From Noviherbaspirillum soli (lineage in GTDB: Bacteria > Pseudomonadota > Gammaproteobacteria > Burkholderiales > Burkholderiaceae_D), in contig NZ_JACYOX010000024.1 of assembly GCF_015352955.1 (NCBI RefSeq), positions 27,742 to 91,741 of the forward strand: a stretch of 64,000 nt of DNA, read 5' to 3'. Made by a program: the position numbers and the translations under genes. The notes beneath the pieces are model-generated. The model saw nothing but the letters and a program-made list of their open reading frames with translations. It did no database searches and had not been told where the DNA came from. This document shows positions 19,792-29,293 of this stretch, piece by piece; positions within the stretch are counted from its first letter, which is position 1; each line of letters starts with the position of its first letter.

Positions 19792-21996
19792 ATGTCGGTC
19801 GGATCCGTACAGCCAGTTCTTCCCGTGCAACGCCATGGCGCCGGGCGTGCATACGGCATCGTGGCAGTACTCGTTTTATGCTGCCTTCTCCTGCTCGGGC
19901 TGATCGGCTGGCGCGGCTGGGCTTCCCATGAGCGCCGGTCGGCCGAGGCACGGCAGAATGCGGCCGTGCTGGCGCAGGCGGCGACACGCCAGGCAGACGA
20001 TGCCGTGATGACTGTCGATCTGGCGCTGCTGGCGGTGGTGCGCGAAGCTGAAACCGCCCTGGACCGTGCCGATTTCTTTGGCGACCTGGCGGAATTCCTG
20101 GCCGACCGCGCGTCTGCGCTGCCCCAAGTGGGCGGCCTGTTCATATTCGGCGAGGACGGCGGCTGGGTCGCCAATTCGCTGCGCAGTCTGCCCAAGGACG
20201 CCAATAATGCCGACCGCGCCTACTTCATCTATCACCGAGACCATCCTGGCGGCGAAATCCATATCGGTCGGCCATTGAAGAGCCGGGTCAGCGGGGAGTG
20301 GGCGCTGCCGCTGTCGCGCCGCATTTCCCGGCCGGATGGCAGCTTTGCAGGCGTGGCGTTGGCCACCGTGCCGGTATCCTATCTGCAGTCGTTCTACCAG
20401 CAACTCGATGCGGGCGGCGGCGACATCGCCCTGCTGCGCGATGACGGCGCCACGCTGGCCCGGCATCCGGTGATGGAAGCGGCCCTGGGCGCAAGCCAGG
20501 CCGATTCCACGCTGTTCCGGGCCTACCAGGCCAGGCCCGCCGAAGGCGCGGCGCGTGCGTCGTCGCTGCTCGATGGCGTCGACCGTGAATATGCTTACCG
20601 CCGCTCCGACCGCTATCCCTTGGTGGCGCTGGCAGGCGTGCCGCGCGCGGCCTGGTTTGCGCCCTGGAAGGAGGATGCGCAGCTGCAGGGCGCTGCGGTG
20701 CTGGGGCTGGTTCTGCTGGCGGCGATCGGCGGCGCGGGTTACCTGCGCCAATCGCGGCGCAGCCTGTCTCTGGAACAGAGGCTGCGCGCCAGCGAGCGTC
20801 GCCTCTCCGACCTCGCCGACAACCTGCCGCTGCTGGCCATGCGCCTGGACGCCGCGCATTGCGTGGACTTCTGCAACAGCGCCGGGCGTGCCTGGTTCGC
20901 CGTGTCGCCGCATCAGGCGCGGCGCCTCCCTTTTTCCGATATCGTCGGGGCCGCGCTGTATGAACAGTGGCGGCCCATGCTTGACCTGGCGCTGGCCGGC
21001 GAGCGGGTCGAGTTCGAATGCGTTGCGGTACTGGCAGGCCGGGCAATCGACCTGCGCATGGTCTGCATGCCCGATCGTGCGCACGATGCGGCGGTGCAAG
21101 GCGTGATCATGCTGGGCCGCGACATCACCGCGCAGAAGGCAGGCGAGCGGCGGATTCATGCCATTGCCGACAATACGCCGACCCAGATTGCCTTCATCGA
21201 CACCGATCTGCGTTTTGCCTACGTCAATGGCCGCGGCGACGCGGCCACCGGCATCGACGTCGGCCAGATGATAGGGCGGACCATGGAAGAAGCTTATGGC
21301 GCGGCTATCTACGCGATGCTGGAAGCGCATGCAAGAGTCGCGCTGGCCGGCGAGCGGGTGGAATTTGAATACAGTGTGGAACAGGGCGGCGAGCGGCGAG
21401 TGCTGCATGCCAGTTATGTGCCCGAGCGCGATGGCGCCGGCCGCGTGACCGGCTTTTATTCGCTGACCAATGATGTGACCGCCTTCAAGGAGGCGGAGCA
21501 GAAGCTGGCGCGGCTGGCCCGCTTCGATGCCCTGACCGGACTGCCGAACCGCGGCTACCTGACCGAGCGGCTGGGCGAAGCCCTGCAGCGCAGCGACCGT
21601 AACGGGCGCGCCGTGGCACTGCTGCGCATCGAGATCGACCGCTTCGACGAACTCAGCGACAGTCTCGGCCTCCAGCGCAGCGACACCCTCCTCAAGGAAC
21701 TGGCCGCGCGGCTTTCGCGCAACTGCCGTTCCACCGATATGGTGGCGCGCCTGGGCAGCGATGCGTTCGTGGTGCTGATGGAGGGACTGGCGCAGGCCGA
21801 TGAAAGCCGCATCGTGGCCGACAAGGTGATGGAAGCGCTACGTCAGCCTTTCCTGCTGGAAGGCACGCCGCATGAGGTCCCGACGACGGTCGGCATCGCG
21901 CTGCGTCAGGGCGACGCCACCGGCGCGGACGCCCTGCTGCGCCAGGCAGGCTCCGCGCTGCGTTGCGCCAGGGATGCGGGGCGACAGGCAGCCTAG
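19792..21996 (+). CDS. Cache-PAS-PAS sensor protein with degenerate GGDEF domain
   Basis: 734 residues. TM1 (about 23-42), periplasmic Cache-like domain to about 295, TM2, then two PAS domains (RLSDLADNLPLLAMRLD; RIHAIADNTPTQIAFIDTDLRFAYVN) and a C-terminal GGDEF-fold domain starting at RFDALTGLPNRGYLTERL. The signature loop reads LGSDAF instead of GGDEF and the domain ends early, so diguanylate cyclase activity is unlikely. It may bind a nucleotide or partner, or act only as a sensor. It starts 79 bases after the chemoreceptor gene. Confidence 0.88.
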   Translation: MSVGSVQPVLPVQRHGAGRAYGIVAVLVLCCLLLLGLIGWRGWASHERRSAEARQNAAVLAQAATRQADDAVMTVDLALLAVVREAETALDRADFFGDLAEFLADRASALPQVGGLFIFGEDGGWVANSLRSLPKDANNADRAYFIYHRDHPGGEIHIGRPLKSRVSGEWALPLSRRISRPDGSFAGVALATVPVSYLQSFYQQLDAGGGDIALLRDDGATLARHPVMEAALGASQADSTLFRAYQARPAEGAARASSLLDGVDREYAYRRSDRYPLVALAGVPRAAWFAPWKEDAQLQGAAVLGLVLLAAIGGAGYLRQSRRSLSLEQRLRASERRLSDLADNLPLLAMRLDAAHCVDFCNSAGRAWFAVSPHQARRLPFSDIVGAALYEQWRPMLDLALAGERVEFECVAVLAGRAIDLRMVCMPDRAHDAAVQGVIMLGRDITAQKAGERRIHAIADNTPTQIAFIDTDLRFAYVNGRGDAATGIDVGQMIGRTMEEAYGAAIYAMLEAHARVALAGERVEFEYSVEQGGERRVLHASYVPERDGAGRVTGFYSLTNDVTAFKEAEQKLARLARFDALTGLPNRGYLTERLGEALQRSDRNGRAVALLRIEIDRFDELSDSLGLQRSDTLLKELAARLSRNCRSTDMVARLGSDAFVVLMEGLAQADESRIVADKVMEALRQPFLLEGTPHEVPTTVGIALRQGDATGADALLRQAGSALRCARDAGRQAA

Positions 21997-22009
21997 GAGC
22001 CTGCTCGCC

Positions 22010-22447
22010 TCATGGATACTGCCGGAGATAGGCCAGCAGGTCGGCGATCTGGCTGTCGCTGCCCATCCCCCAGAAGCGCATCTTGTTGCCTGGCACGGTG
22101 TCGCCCGGCGACTTCAGGAATGTCTTCAGGTTCTTTTCGGACCAGACCAGGGTCGCATTCTTCATCGCCGGCGAATAGACATAGCCTTCCACGCTGCCGG
22201 CGCGCCGGCCAATGATGCCGTTGAGTTGCGGCCCGAAGCCGTTGCGGGCGGACGGACCGACCTGGTGGCAGGAAGCGCACCGTGAAAACAGCGCGCGTCC
22301 TTTTTCCGGGTCGCCTGTGGCAAGGGCAGGGGGCGACTGGAACATCAGCGCCAGCAGGGTAAAAAGCAGCGGCTTCGGTGTTTTCAGCGGTTTCAACAGT
22401 GTCAATGCTTTGAATAGGCTCATCTGAAGCAGGCGAAGGACAGTCAT
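22010..22447 (-). CDS. class I c-type cytochrome (cytochrome c2-like)
   Basis: 145 residues. A long hydrophobic N-terminal signal is followed by the heme-binding motif CASCH (about 57-61), then GPSARNGFGPQLNGIIGR and the distal Met region GNKMRFWGM before DLLAYLRQYP. This is a soluble periplasmic electron carrier of the cytochrome c2/c550 kind. Translation may start at the ATG eight codons later. Convergent with the gene at 19792-21996; divergent from the ChaN-like gene. Confidence 0.9.
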   Translation of the reverse strand: MTVLRLLQMSLFKALTLLKPLKTPKPLLFTLLALMFQSPPALATGDPEKGRALFSRCASCHQVGPSARNGFGPQLNGIIGRRAGSVEGYVYSPAMKNATLVWSEKNLKTFLKSPGDTVPGNKMRFWGMGSDSQIADLLAYLRQYP

Positions 22448-22565
22448 TCAAGCCATTGTATGTGAGAATTAGTTCGATTAACGCAACTACTAAGCGTTAA
22501 TCGTTCGGTGTAGGTCGGCACTGTCGTGCTATGTTTGCGGCCTGCCCTCGCTCATCCTTGTCATC

Positions 22566-23510
22566 ATGTCCATCGTTACGTCCCCCGGTCTTTTCACGAG
22601 GCGCCTGTTGCGTGTCGGGTTGCTGGCCGCTTCCCTGGCGGCCCTGGCCGGTTGCGGCGCAATCCACACGGCAGGCAGCGGCGACGCCGAACAGCCGTGG
22701 AAGGTCAGCGAGCGGCGCCATGTCGCCTTCGGCGAGCTGTTGCGCCAGGCGCGCGAGGCCGACATCGTGCTGCTCGGCGAGACCCATGACAATGCGGCGC
22801 ACCATGCGACGCAGCGGCGCCTGCTGGAATCCCTGGCCGACCGAACGCCTGCGCTGGTGATGGAGCAGTTCGACCTTGAGCAGCAGGCCAGCCTGGATGC
22901 GATCCTGCGCTCCAAAGACACGCAGCAGCAAAAGCTGAAGGCGCTGAAAACGCTGATGAAGCCGGGCTGGCAATGGAGCGGTTACGAAGGCCTGCTGACC
23001 ACGGCGCTGGAGCGCGGCCTGCCGGTGCTGGCGGCCAATATTTCACGGGAAGCGCTGCGCGAGGTTGGCCGCAGCGGTATTTCTGCGCTTGGCAACGGCG
23101 CTTCGGCCCAGCTTGGGCTGGATAGCGGCTGGAGCACGGCGCAGCAGGCCAGCCTGCGCCAGGAGGTCGAGGCTGCGCATTGCGGCATGTTGCCCGAGGC
23201 GGCCGTGGGCGCCATGGCCAATGCCCAGCGCGTGCGGGACGCCATCATGGCCGACCGCCTGCTGTCGGCGCCGGGCAGCGCGGTCGCCATCCTGGGCCGC
23301 GGGCATGTCAGGCAGGACCTGGCGGTGCCGGTTTACCTCAAACAGCGCGCGCCGCAGAAAAAGGTGCTGTCGGTGGCGCTGGCTGAAGGCGAGCTGGCGC
23401 CGGATGCGCCACAGCCGTATGACTACGTGATTCCCGGACCGGCAGTCAGGCGCGCCGACGACCCGTGCGCCGAACTGGCGGCGCAAAAGCCGGGGCCGGC
23501 AACGCGCTGA
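22566..23510 (+). CDS. ChaN-family lipoprotein
   Basis: 314 residues. Lipoprotein signal with lipobox LAGC (Cys about 30). The mature domain has the ChaN signature VLLGETHDNAAHH near residues 75-87 and a later AILGRGHVRQDLAVP, as in the heme-binding ChaN/PhuW proteins linked to iron or heme uptake. Two conserved His/Glu sites (GETHDN, GRGHV) are intact. No heme-uptake genes adjoin, so the role is by family only. Divergent from the cytochrome gene. Confidence 0.88.
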   Translation: MSIVTSPGLFTRRLLRVGLLAASLAALAGCGAIHTAGSGDAEQPWKVSERRHVAFGELLRQAREADIVLLGETHDNAAHHATQRRLLESLADRTPALVMEQFDLEQQASLDAILRSKDTQQQKLKALKTLMKPGWQWSGYEGLLTTALERGLPVLAANISREALREVGRSGISALGNGASAQLGLDSGWSTAQQASLRQEVEAAHCGMLPEAAVGAMANAQRVRDAIMADRLLSAPGSAVAILGRGHVRQDLAVPVYLKQRAPQKKVLSVALAEGELAPDAPQPYDYVIPGPAVRRADDPCAELAAQKPGPATR

Positions 23511-23541
23511 TCAGCCGGTCAGCCGCTCAGCCGCTCAGCCA

Positions 23542-23979
23542 TCAATAGCGCCGGGTACGGAAGTCGTGCCGGGGCACGATGGTGGTCGAGGCGATCAGCA
23601 TCGACAGCCCCAGGATCAGTTGCGTGAGCAGATAGGCGGGCAGCGGCCAGATCTGGCCGCCTGGCGGCGCGGTGCCGGTGGCGGCGCCGATCACCGGCGT
23701 GGCCCATTCCGCTTCCGGCGTCACATCCAGCAGCACGTCGCCATCGGCGGTGGTGTGCAGATAGATTTCGCCGCCCGCTTCCAGGTTGAAGCAGATGCCC
23801 TGGCCCTGGCCGGGTCCGAAAGACATGCTGTCCGGCCGGCCCAGGGTGCGCTGCAGGTCGCGGTTGTAGTTTTCTATCCAGCCTTCCACATCGCCGCTGG
23901 TCTCCAGGTGGATCCAGGGCCGGGTAATGGGCGGCGGCGCGTCGTCGAAATCATCCATGGCTTGTTGGTGCTCGTTCAT
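23542..23979 (-). CDS. hypothetical protein with C-terminal membrane helix
   Basis: 145 residues from ATG 23979 (an upstream in-frame ATG at 24027 is less likely). Soluble N-terminal part (RPWIHLETSGDVEGWIENYN; GEIYLHTTADGDVLLDVTPEAEW) and one hydrophobic helix near the C-terminus (LPAYLLTQLILGLSMLIAS). Probably a tail-anchored inner-membrane protein. Family not recognised. It lies 72 bases downstream of the... aminotransferase start side: it shares strand with the aminotransferase gene, whose stop is upstream at 24052. Confidence 0.6.
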   Translation of the reverse strand: MNEHQQAMDDFDDAPPPITRPWIHLETSGDVEGWIENYNRDLQRTLGRPDSMSFGPGQGQGICFNLEAGGEIYLHTTADGDVLLDVTPEAEWATPVIGAATGTAPPGGQIWPLPAYLLTQLILGLSMLIASTTIVPRHDFRTRRY

Positions 23980-24051
23980 CAGTGAAACGGGCCGACATGG
24001 TAGCGCATGCCGGCCCGCTCGATCCATGGCGCAATGCCCGCCTTCTGCCGT

Positions 24052-25404
24052 TCAGGCAGGCGTCGCCATCTGCTGCGGTGTCGCGCTCTGCGCCTTCAGC
24101 ACGTCGGCGATCGCGCCGAACAGCTGGTCGACCTGGGACTGGTCGATGATCAGCGGCGGCGACAGCGCAATGATGTCGCCGGTGGTGCGGATCAGCACGC
24201 CTTTGTCCCAGAAGCATTTCAGGAACACGTCGAAGGCGCGCGCGGTGGGCTTGCCGGGCACCGATTCCAGCTCGATGCCGCAGATCAGGCCGAGGTTGCG
24301 GATGTCCTTGACCCAGGGCAGGCCGCGCAGGCTGTGCGCCGCTTCCTCGAAATACGGCGCCATCGCGGCGGCGCGCTCGAAGATCTGCTCGTCGCGATAG
24401 ACATCCATGGTGGCCAGCATGGCCGCCGACGCCAGCGGATGGCCGCTGTAGGTATAGCCGTGATAGAACTCGATGCTGTCTTCCGGCGCGGCGCGCATGA
24501 AGTCGTCGTAGATGTCCTGGCGCACGATCACCGCGCCCATCGGCACGGCCGCATTGGTCAGGCCCTTGGCGCAGGTGATCATGTCCGGCACCACGCCGAA
24601 ATAGTCGGCCGCGAACGGCGCGCCCAGGCGGCCGAAGCCGGTGATGACTTCATCGAAGATCAGCAGGATGCCATGCTTGTCGCAGATCGCGCGCAGCTTC
24701 TGCAGGTAGCCCTTGGGCGGCAGGATGACGCCGGTCGAGCCCTGCACCGGTTCGACGATCAGCGCGGCCACCGTGGACGGGTCGTGCAGCGCCAGCAGGC
24801 GCTGCTCGAATTCGTCGGCGATCTCGGCGCCATGGTCGGGCAGGCCGCGGCTGAAGGCATTGCGGCCAATGTCCAGCGGATGGCGCAGGTGGTCGACGCC
24901 GGCCAGGGTCGGGCCGAAATGCTTGCGGTTGCCGGCGATGCCGCCGACCGCGATCCCGCCAAAGCCCACGCCGTGGTAGGCGCGTTCGCGGCCGATCAGG
25001 CGGGTGCGCAGCGAGTCGCCGCGCATGCGCTGCCAGGCCACGGCGATCTTCAGGGCAGAGTCAACCGCTTCCGAGCCGTCGTTGCAGAAAAAGACCCGGT
25101 TCAGGCCTTCCGGCGCGATCGCGGCCAGCGCGCTGGCCGATTCGAAGGCGCCCGGATGGCCCATCTGGAACATCGGCGCGAAATCCATCTCGCCGGCCTG
25201 GCGACGGATCGCTTCGGTGATCTTCGGATGGCCATGGCCGGCATTGACGCACCACAGGCCGGCGGTGCCATCGAGAATCTGGCGGCCATCGTCGCTGGTG
25301 TAATGCATGCCGGACGCCGACACCAGCATGCGCGGCTTGTTCTTGAACTGCCGGTTGGCGGTGAAAGGCATCCAGAGGTGTTCGGTGGTCAGGTCTGCGG
25401 GCAT
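24052..25404 (-). CDS. aptA: omega-amino acid (beta-alanine)--pyruvate class III aminotransferase
   Basis: 450 residues. PLP enzyme of the class III fold: FFCNDGSEAVDSALKIA, the aspartate of LLIFDEVITGFGR that holds the pyridine nitrogen, and the Schiff-base lysine in MITCAKGLTNAAVPMG. The N-terminus TTEHLWMPFTANRQFK and the WCVNAGHGHP segment are typical of beta-alanine/omega-amino acid:pyruvate transaminases of Pseudomonas and Burkholderiales. It would feed malonate semialdehyde into propanoate/beta-alanine metabolism. No partner dehydrogenase adjoins, so the exact substrate is inferred. Confidence 0.88.
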   Translation of the reverse strand: MPADLTTEHLWMPFTANRQFKNKPRMLVSASGMHYTSDDGRQILDGTAGLWCVNAGHGHPKITEAIRRQAGEMDFAPMFQMGHPGAFESASALAAIAPEGLNRVFFCNDGSEAVDSALKIAVAWQRMRGDSLRTRLIGRERAYHGVGFGGIAVGGIAGNRKHFGPTLAGVDHLRHPLDIGRNAFSRGLPDHGAEIADEFEQRLLALHDPSTVAALIVEPVQGSTGVILPPKGYLQKLRAICDKHGILLIFDEVITGFGRLGAPFAADYFGVVPDMITCAKGLTNAAVPMGAVIVRQDIYDDFMRAAPEDSIEFYHGYTYSGHPLASAAMLATMDVYRDEQIFERAAAMAPYFEEAAHSLRGLPWVKDIRNLGLICGIELESVPGKPTARAFDVFLKCFWDKGVLIRTTGDIIALSPPLIIDQSQVDQLFGAIADVLKAQSATPQQMATPA

Positions 25405-25665
25405 GTCGGCTTCCTGTTAAAAAAATAAAGATGCTGCCATGGTAGCCGTTGTTCGGCCATGCGGTGGAGTAAGCTTTTCATTCTCGGGAAAAATTGTCGG
25501 TTGCCGGACAGGCCCGCGATGCCTTACGGCCGCGGACACGGTTTATCCATGAGTTAAACTGTGTGCGTTTGTAAAAACCAATCATGGATGCCAAACGACG
25601 ATATATCGTTACGCATAAGCAATTCAATACCCCGTTTTCCCGACTGTCTCTTCCAGGAACAAGAA

Positions 25666-26295
25666 ATGACCCCGAGAATTTCCTTGGTTGCGCTGCTGCT
25701 TGCCAGCGCCTTTTCCAGCATCGCCGTCTGCGCCCATGCACAGGAATATCGCTACGACAACCGCTATGGCCAGGACTACCGCACGCCGCCGCCGGCCTAT
25801 GTCGCGCAGCCGGCGCCGGCCGCTGCGCCGCCGATGGTGTTCCAGGATAATGCCCGCGTCACCCGGGTGATGCCGCGCATCGAGCAGGTCAGCATGCCGC
25901 AGGAAGAATGCCATATGGATGTGGAGCGGGTCGCGCCGCCGCCCCAGAATGCGCAGGGACAGAACATCGGCGGTGCGATCATCGGCGGCCTCGCCGGCGG
26001 TTTGCTGGGCAATCAGGTCGGCGGCGGCAATGGCCGCGCGGCGGCGACCGCGATCGGCGCGGTCGGCGGCGCGCTGGTCGGCCAGAATGTGGCCGGCAAC
26101 ATGAATGGCAGCCAGTTGCCGCCCGGTCCGATCGAACGGCAGGTGCGGCGCTGCAATGTCGTCAACCGGGTGGTCGAGCGCAATGCCGGCTACGACATCA
26201 CCTATGTCTACAACGGCCGCACCTACAGCACGGTGATGCCGAGCGATCCGGGCACCAGCCTGCGGGTCAATGTGTCGGTCAGCCCGGCGTACTGA
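25666..26295 (+). CDS. glycine-zipper 2TM-domain exported protein
   Basis: 209 residues from ATG 25666 (AGGAAC upstream). Signal peptide ending CAHAQ, a Pro/Ala/Tyr-rich linker, then the glycine-zipper segment NIGGAIIGGLAGGLLGNQVG with a second zipper helix (AIGAVGGALVGQNVAG), as in the Rickettsia 17-kDa antigen/SlyB-like family. A C-terminal beta domain (RRCNVVNRVVERNAGYDITYVY) with a paired cysteine upstream (QEECHMD) may be disulfide bonded. Likely outer-membrane or envelope associated. Confidence 0.82.
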   Translation: MTPRISLVALLLASAFSSIAVCAHAQEYRYDNRYGQDYRTPPPAYVAQPAPAAAPPMVFQDNARVTRVMPRIEQVSMPQEECHMDVERVAPPPQNAQGQNIGGAIIGGLAGGLLGNQVGGGNGRAAATAIGAVGGALVGQNVAGNMNGSQLPPGPIERQVRRCNVVNRVVERNAGYDITYVYNGRTYSTVMPSDPGTSLRVNVSVSPAY

Positions 26296-26310
26296 CCAGG
26301 CCGGCATGCC

Positions 26311-27426
26311 ATGCTGAAAAGCCTCACCCGCCTCTGGCTCGCCGGCGTCAAGCAGGTGGCCAGCGCGCAGCGCAGCCAGCAGCGCAGGCTGCTCAAGAGC
26401 CTGCTGCCCAAGCCGCCTGCCAAGGCCAGGCGCAAACCGGCGAAGGCAGCCGTGACCAGCCTGGCGCCGGCCAGGACCCCGCGCCAGGCTGTGGCGCCGG
26501 CCGGAGGCCGCTTGCCTGGCAAATGGATGGCTTTCTATTATTCCTCGCTGGCTGACGGCGGCAAGCTGCCGGCGCGGCGCATGCCTTACTGGCTCTACAT
26601 GCCGGCCAATGCGCCGATCGGGCCGCTGCCGCTGGTGGTGATGCTGCATGGCTGCGAGCAGTCGGCCGAGCAGTTTGCGCGCGGCACGCGGATGAACGCG
26701 CTGGCCGAACAGAAAGGCTTTGCGGTGGCGTATCCCCAGCAATCGCTGCGCGGCCATCCAAACCGCTGCTGGCACTGGTACGAGCGCACGACCCAGGACG
26801 GCGGCGACGATGTGCGCCTGATAGCGGGCATCATCGACAAGGTCTGCGCGGCCTATCCGATCGACCGCGGCCGCATCTATGCCGCCGGGCTGTCGGCCGG
26901 CGCCGGCATGGCCAATATCCTGGCGCTGCGCCACCCTGACAAGATCGCCGCGGTCGGCCTGCATTCCGGCCCGGTGTTTGGCGCGGGGCACAGCAAGACC
27001 GGCGCCTACGGCGTGATGCAGCTCGGCGCCTCCCATCTGGCCGAACACGCGATAACAACGCTGTTGCAAGGGGATGCGAGTTTCCCGACGCTGCCGGCCA
27101 TCCTGATCCAGGGCAAGGAAGACCGTGTCGTGCGGCGCATCAACCAGGAGCAGCTCGAAGCACAGTTCCGGCTGATCAATCGGCTCGATGCCCACAGCGC
27201 CGAGCCGCCGGTGGACAAGCCGGGCCGCGCCGCGGGCCGGCGCCAGTCGCATGCCTACCGGATCCGCGACTACCGGCGCGGCCGCAAGATCCTGCTCAGG
27301 GTCTGCGATGTCGCCCAGCTCGACCATGCGTGGAGCGGCGGCGACTGCAGCCTGAAATACAATGCCTGCGCCGGGCCGGATGCAAGCCGCATGATGTGGG
27401 ATTTTTTTTCGCGCCATCGTCGCTGA
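26311..27426 (+). CDS. PHB-depolymerase-family esterase
   Basis: 371 residues. A basic, Ala/Pro-rich N-terminal 65 residues without a clear signal peptide is followed by an alpha/beta hydrolase: oxyanion HG at VMLHGCEQSA (about 113), nucleophile Ser195 in the lipase box GLSAGAGM, and His in DHAWSGGD near the end. The family (LpqC/PhaZ-type esterase_phb) includes extracellular PHB depolymerases and feruloyl esterases. The basic N-terminus resembles intracellular granule-binding regions, but this is inference. It starts 15 bases after the glycine-zipper gene. Confidence 0.85.
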   Translation: MLKSLTRLWLAGVKQVASAQRSQQRRLLKSLLPKPPAKARRKPAKAAVTSLAPARTPRQAVAPAGGRLPGKWMAFYYSSLADGGKLPARRMPYWLYMPANAPIGPLPLVVMLHGCEQSAEQFARGTRMNALAEQKGFAVAYPQQSLRGHPNRCWHWYERTTQDGGDDVRLIAGIIDKVCAAYPIDRGRIYAAGLSAGAGMANILALRHPDKIAAVGLHSGPVFGAGHSKTGAYGVMQLGASHLAEHAITTLLQGDASFPTLPAILIQGKEDRVVRRINQEQLEAQFRLINRLDAHSAEPPVDKPGRAAGRRQSHAYRIRDYRRGRKILLRVCDVAQLDHAWSGGDCSLKYNACAGPDASRMMWDFFSRHRR

Positions 27427-27486
27427 ATCCCAACGAAGCAGGCTTGCGAAAGGCGACTATCGCCCGCATACTGTTTTTTCATACAG

Positions 27487-28890
27487 TTGAGCCGTCATAT
27501 CTTGCCCAAGTCCGTCTCCCCCCGCCTGGCATTTGTCGATCTGGAAACCACTGGCGGCACCGCCACTACCGACCGCATCACCGAAGTCGGCATCATCGAA
27601 GTCGATGAAGATGGACAGGTGCGCCAGTGGAGCAGCCTGGTCAATCCGGAAATGCCGATTCCTCCCTTCATCCAGTCGCTGACCGGCATCAGCAACCAGA
27701 TGGTGGCCGATGCGCCGACCTTCGCCGAACTGGCTGACGACATCCATGCCCGGCTGGCCGACCGCATCTTCATCGCCCATAACGCCCGCTTCGACCACGG
27801 TTTCCTGAAAAATGAATTCCGCCGCACCGGCCATGAGTTCCGGCCGCCGGTGCTGTGCACGGTGCGCCTGTCGCGCAAGCTGTTTCCCGGATTTGCACGG
27901 CACAACCTCGATTCCATCGTCGAACGCCACCGGCTGGAAGTCACGCAGCGCCACCGCGCGCTCGGCGACGCCCAGCTGATCTGGCAATTCTGGCAAAAGC
28001 TGCCGGAAAGCCATGCGCCGGAGGCTATCGAGGAAGCGGTGTCGCGCCTCCTGACGCGGCCGACGCTGCCGTCGCGGCTGGATGCGCTGCAGATGGACAG
28101 CGTGCCGTCCAGCCACGGCGTCTACCTGTTCTATGGCGAGAATGACCTGCCGCTGTATATCGGCAAGGCCAACAACCTGCGGCGGCGGATTCTGTCGCAC
28201 TTCAGCACCGACCATGCGCTGCCCAAGGAACTGGCGATCAGCCAGCAGGTCGAGCGCATCGACTGGCTGCATGCCAGCGGCGAACTGGGTGCGCTGCTGC
28301 GCGAGGCGGCGCTGGTCAAGAAGCTCAAGCCCGCCCACAACGTGAAGCTGCGCGCCAACGAGGAAATCTGCTCGTGGCGGCTGATCGAACGCAACGGCAG
28401 CCTGCGGCTGGCGCTGGCAAATACCAACGACCTGTTCTTTGGCCACGACCCCGCGCTGTACGGCCTCTATACCAGCAAGCGCAAGGCCACCGACGCGATG
28501 AAGTCCATCGCCGATGCCCACAAGCTGTGCCATGTGACCCTGGGCCTGGAAAAGCCGCGTGGCGGCAAGGCCTGTTTCGCCAGCCAGGTCAAGAAGTGCC
28601 TGGGCGTCTGCGCCGGGCGCGAACCTGCGGAGGAGCACAATGCCCGGGTGCGCGAGGCGCTGGCCGGCTTGCGGCTGCAGCCCTGGCCGTATTCTGGACC
28701 GGTTGGCATCCTCGAAGGCGATAACCTGCATGTGGTGGACGGCTGGGCCTATCTCGGCACCGTCCATATCCGGGACGACCCGGGCATACTCACCCGGCGC
28801 GGCCAGCAGCCCTTCGACCGCGATGTCTATCAACTGCTCAACAAGAAGCTTGCCAGCCTGGGCGACCGTGTGCGCGTGCTCGCACCCTGA
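27487..28890 (+). CDS. DnaQ-like 3'-5' exonuclease fused to a UvrC-type GIY-YIG endonuclease (Cho-like)
   Basis: 467 residues; the start is TTG 27487, or the TTG five codons later, and neither has a strong Shine-Dalgarno. The N-terminal half is a DEDDh exonuclease: ExoI AFVDLETTGG, ExoII IAHNARFDHGF, ExoIII HRALGDAQ. The C-terminal half begins SSHGVYLFYGENDLPLYIGKANNLRRR, the GIY-YIG nuclease of UvrC and Cho. Such fusions are known in Burkholderiales and Gram-positive bacteria and probably cut or trim damaged DNA in nucleotide excision repair. Both active sites look intact. Confidence 0.9.
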   Translation: MSRHILPKSVSPRLAFVDLETTGGTATTDRITEVGIIEVDEDGQVRQWSSLVNPEMPIPPFIQSLTGISNQMVADAPTFAELADDIHARLADRIFIAHNARFDHGFLKNEFRRTGHEFRPPVLCTVRLSRKLFPGFARHNLDSIVERHRLEVTQRHRALGDAQLIWQFWQKLPESHAPEAIEEAVSRLLTRPTLPSRLDALQMDSVPSSHGVYLFYGENDLPLYIGKANNLRRRILSHFSTDHALPKELAISQQVERIDWLHASGELGALLREAALVKKLKPAHNVKLRANEEICSWRLIERNGSLRLALANTNDLFFGHDPALYGLYTSKRKATDAMKSIADAHKLCHVTLGLEKPRGGKACFASQVKKCLGVCAGREPAEEHNARVREALAGLRLQPWPYSGPVGILEGDNLHVVDGWAYLGTVHIRDDPGILTRRGQQPFDRDVYQLLNKKLASLGDRVRVLAP

Positions 28891-29293
28891 GCGCCTGCAA
28901 GGGACTCAGGCAAGGGCAGGGAAGCACGATTGCCCGTCATCTGCATCAGTACCGCTGACTGTCCTGGCTACCTTGGTCTTGTCACCCCACCTTGCATCCT
29001 GCCGGCTCTGGCAGCACGCAGGCCTTGCTGGAAATGCATCAGCGTCTTCGGAAACAAGCTGATTTCCTGTAAAAAATTGTTTTTGTGCAATAAACTTGGG
29101 TATTATTGTAATTCTTCAATAGTAATAAAATTTATAGCAATTAACATTGCCCATCGCTATTTGCCGGCTTGACTTCTTGTGCAATGGCAACGAGGACGGT
29201 AGATTGGCTTAATTGCTTTTTAGTATGATTTCGGGATTCCGGAATGCGATCAGGCGACCACAGCAGAGGCGGGCATTGATGGGGAAGGTAGGC
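28891..29293. other. 403-base non-coding, AT-rich gap with a possible promoter
   Basis: No gene is supported here. The second half is AT-rich, unlike its surroundings. TTGTTT (29077-29082) and TATTAT (29101-29106) with an 18-base spacer form a plausible promoter reading into the diguanylate cyclase gene. No repeats or RNA structure were recognised. Confidence 0.4.

Noticed and set aside
24007..25428. 473-codon plus-strand frame over the aminotransferase
   Set aside because: Antisense shadow of a well-supported PLP enzyme.
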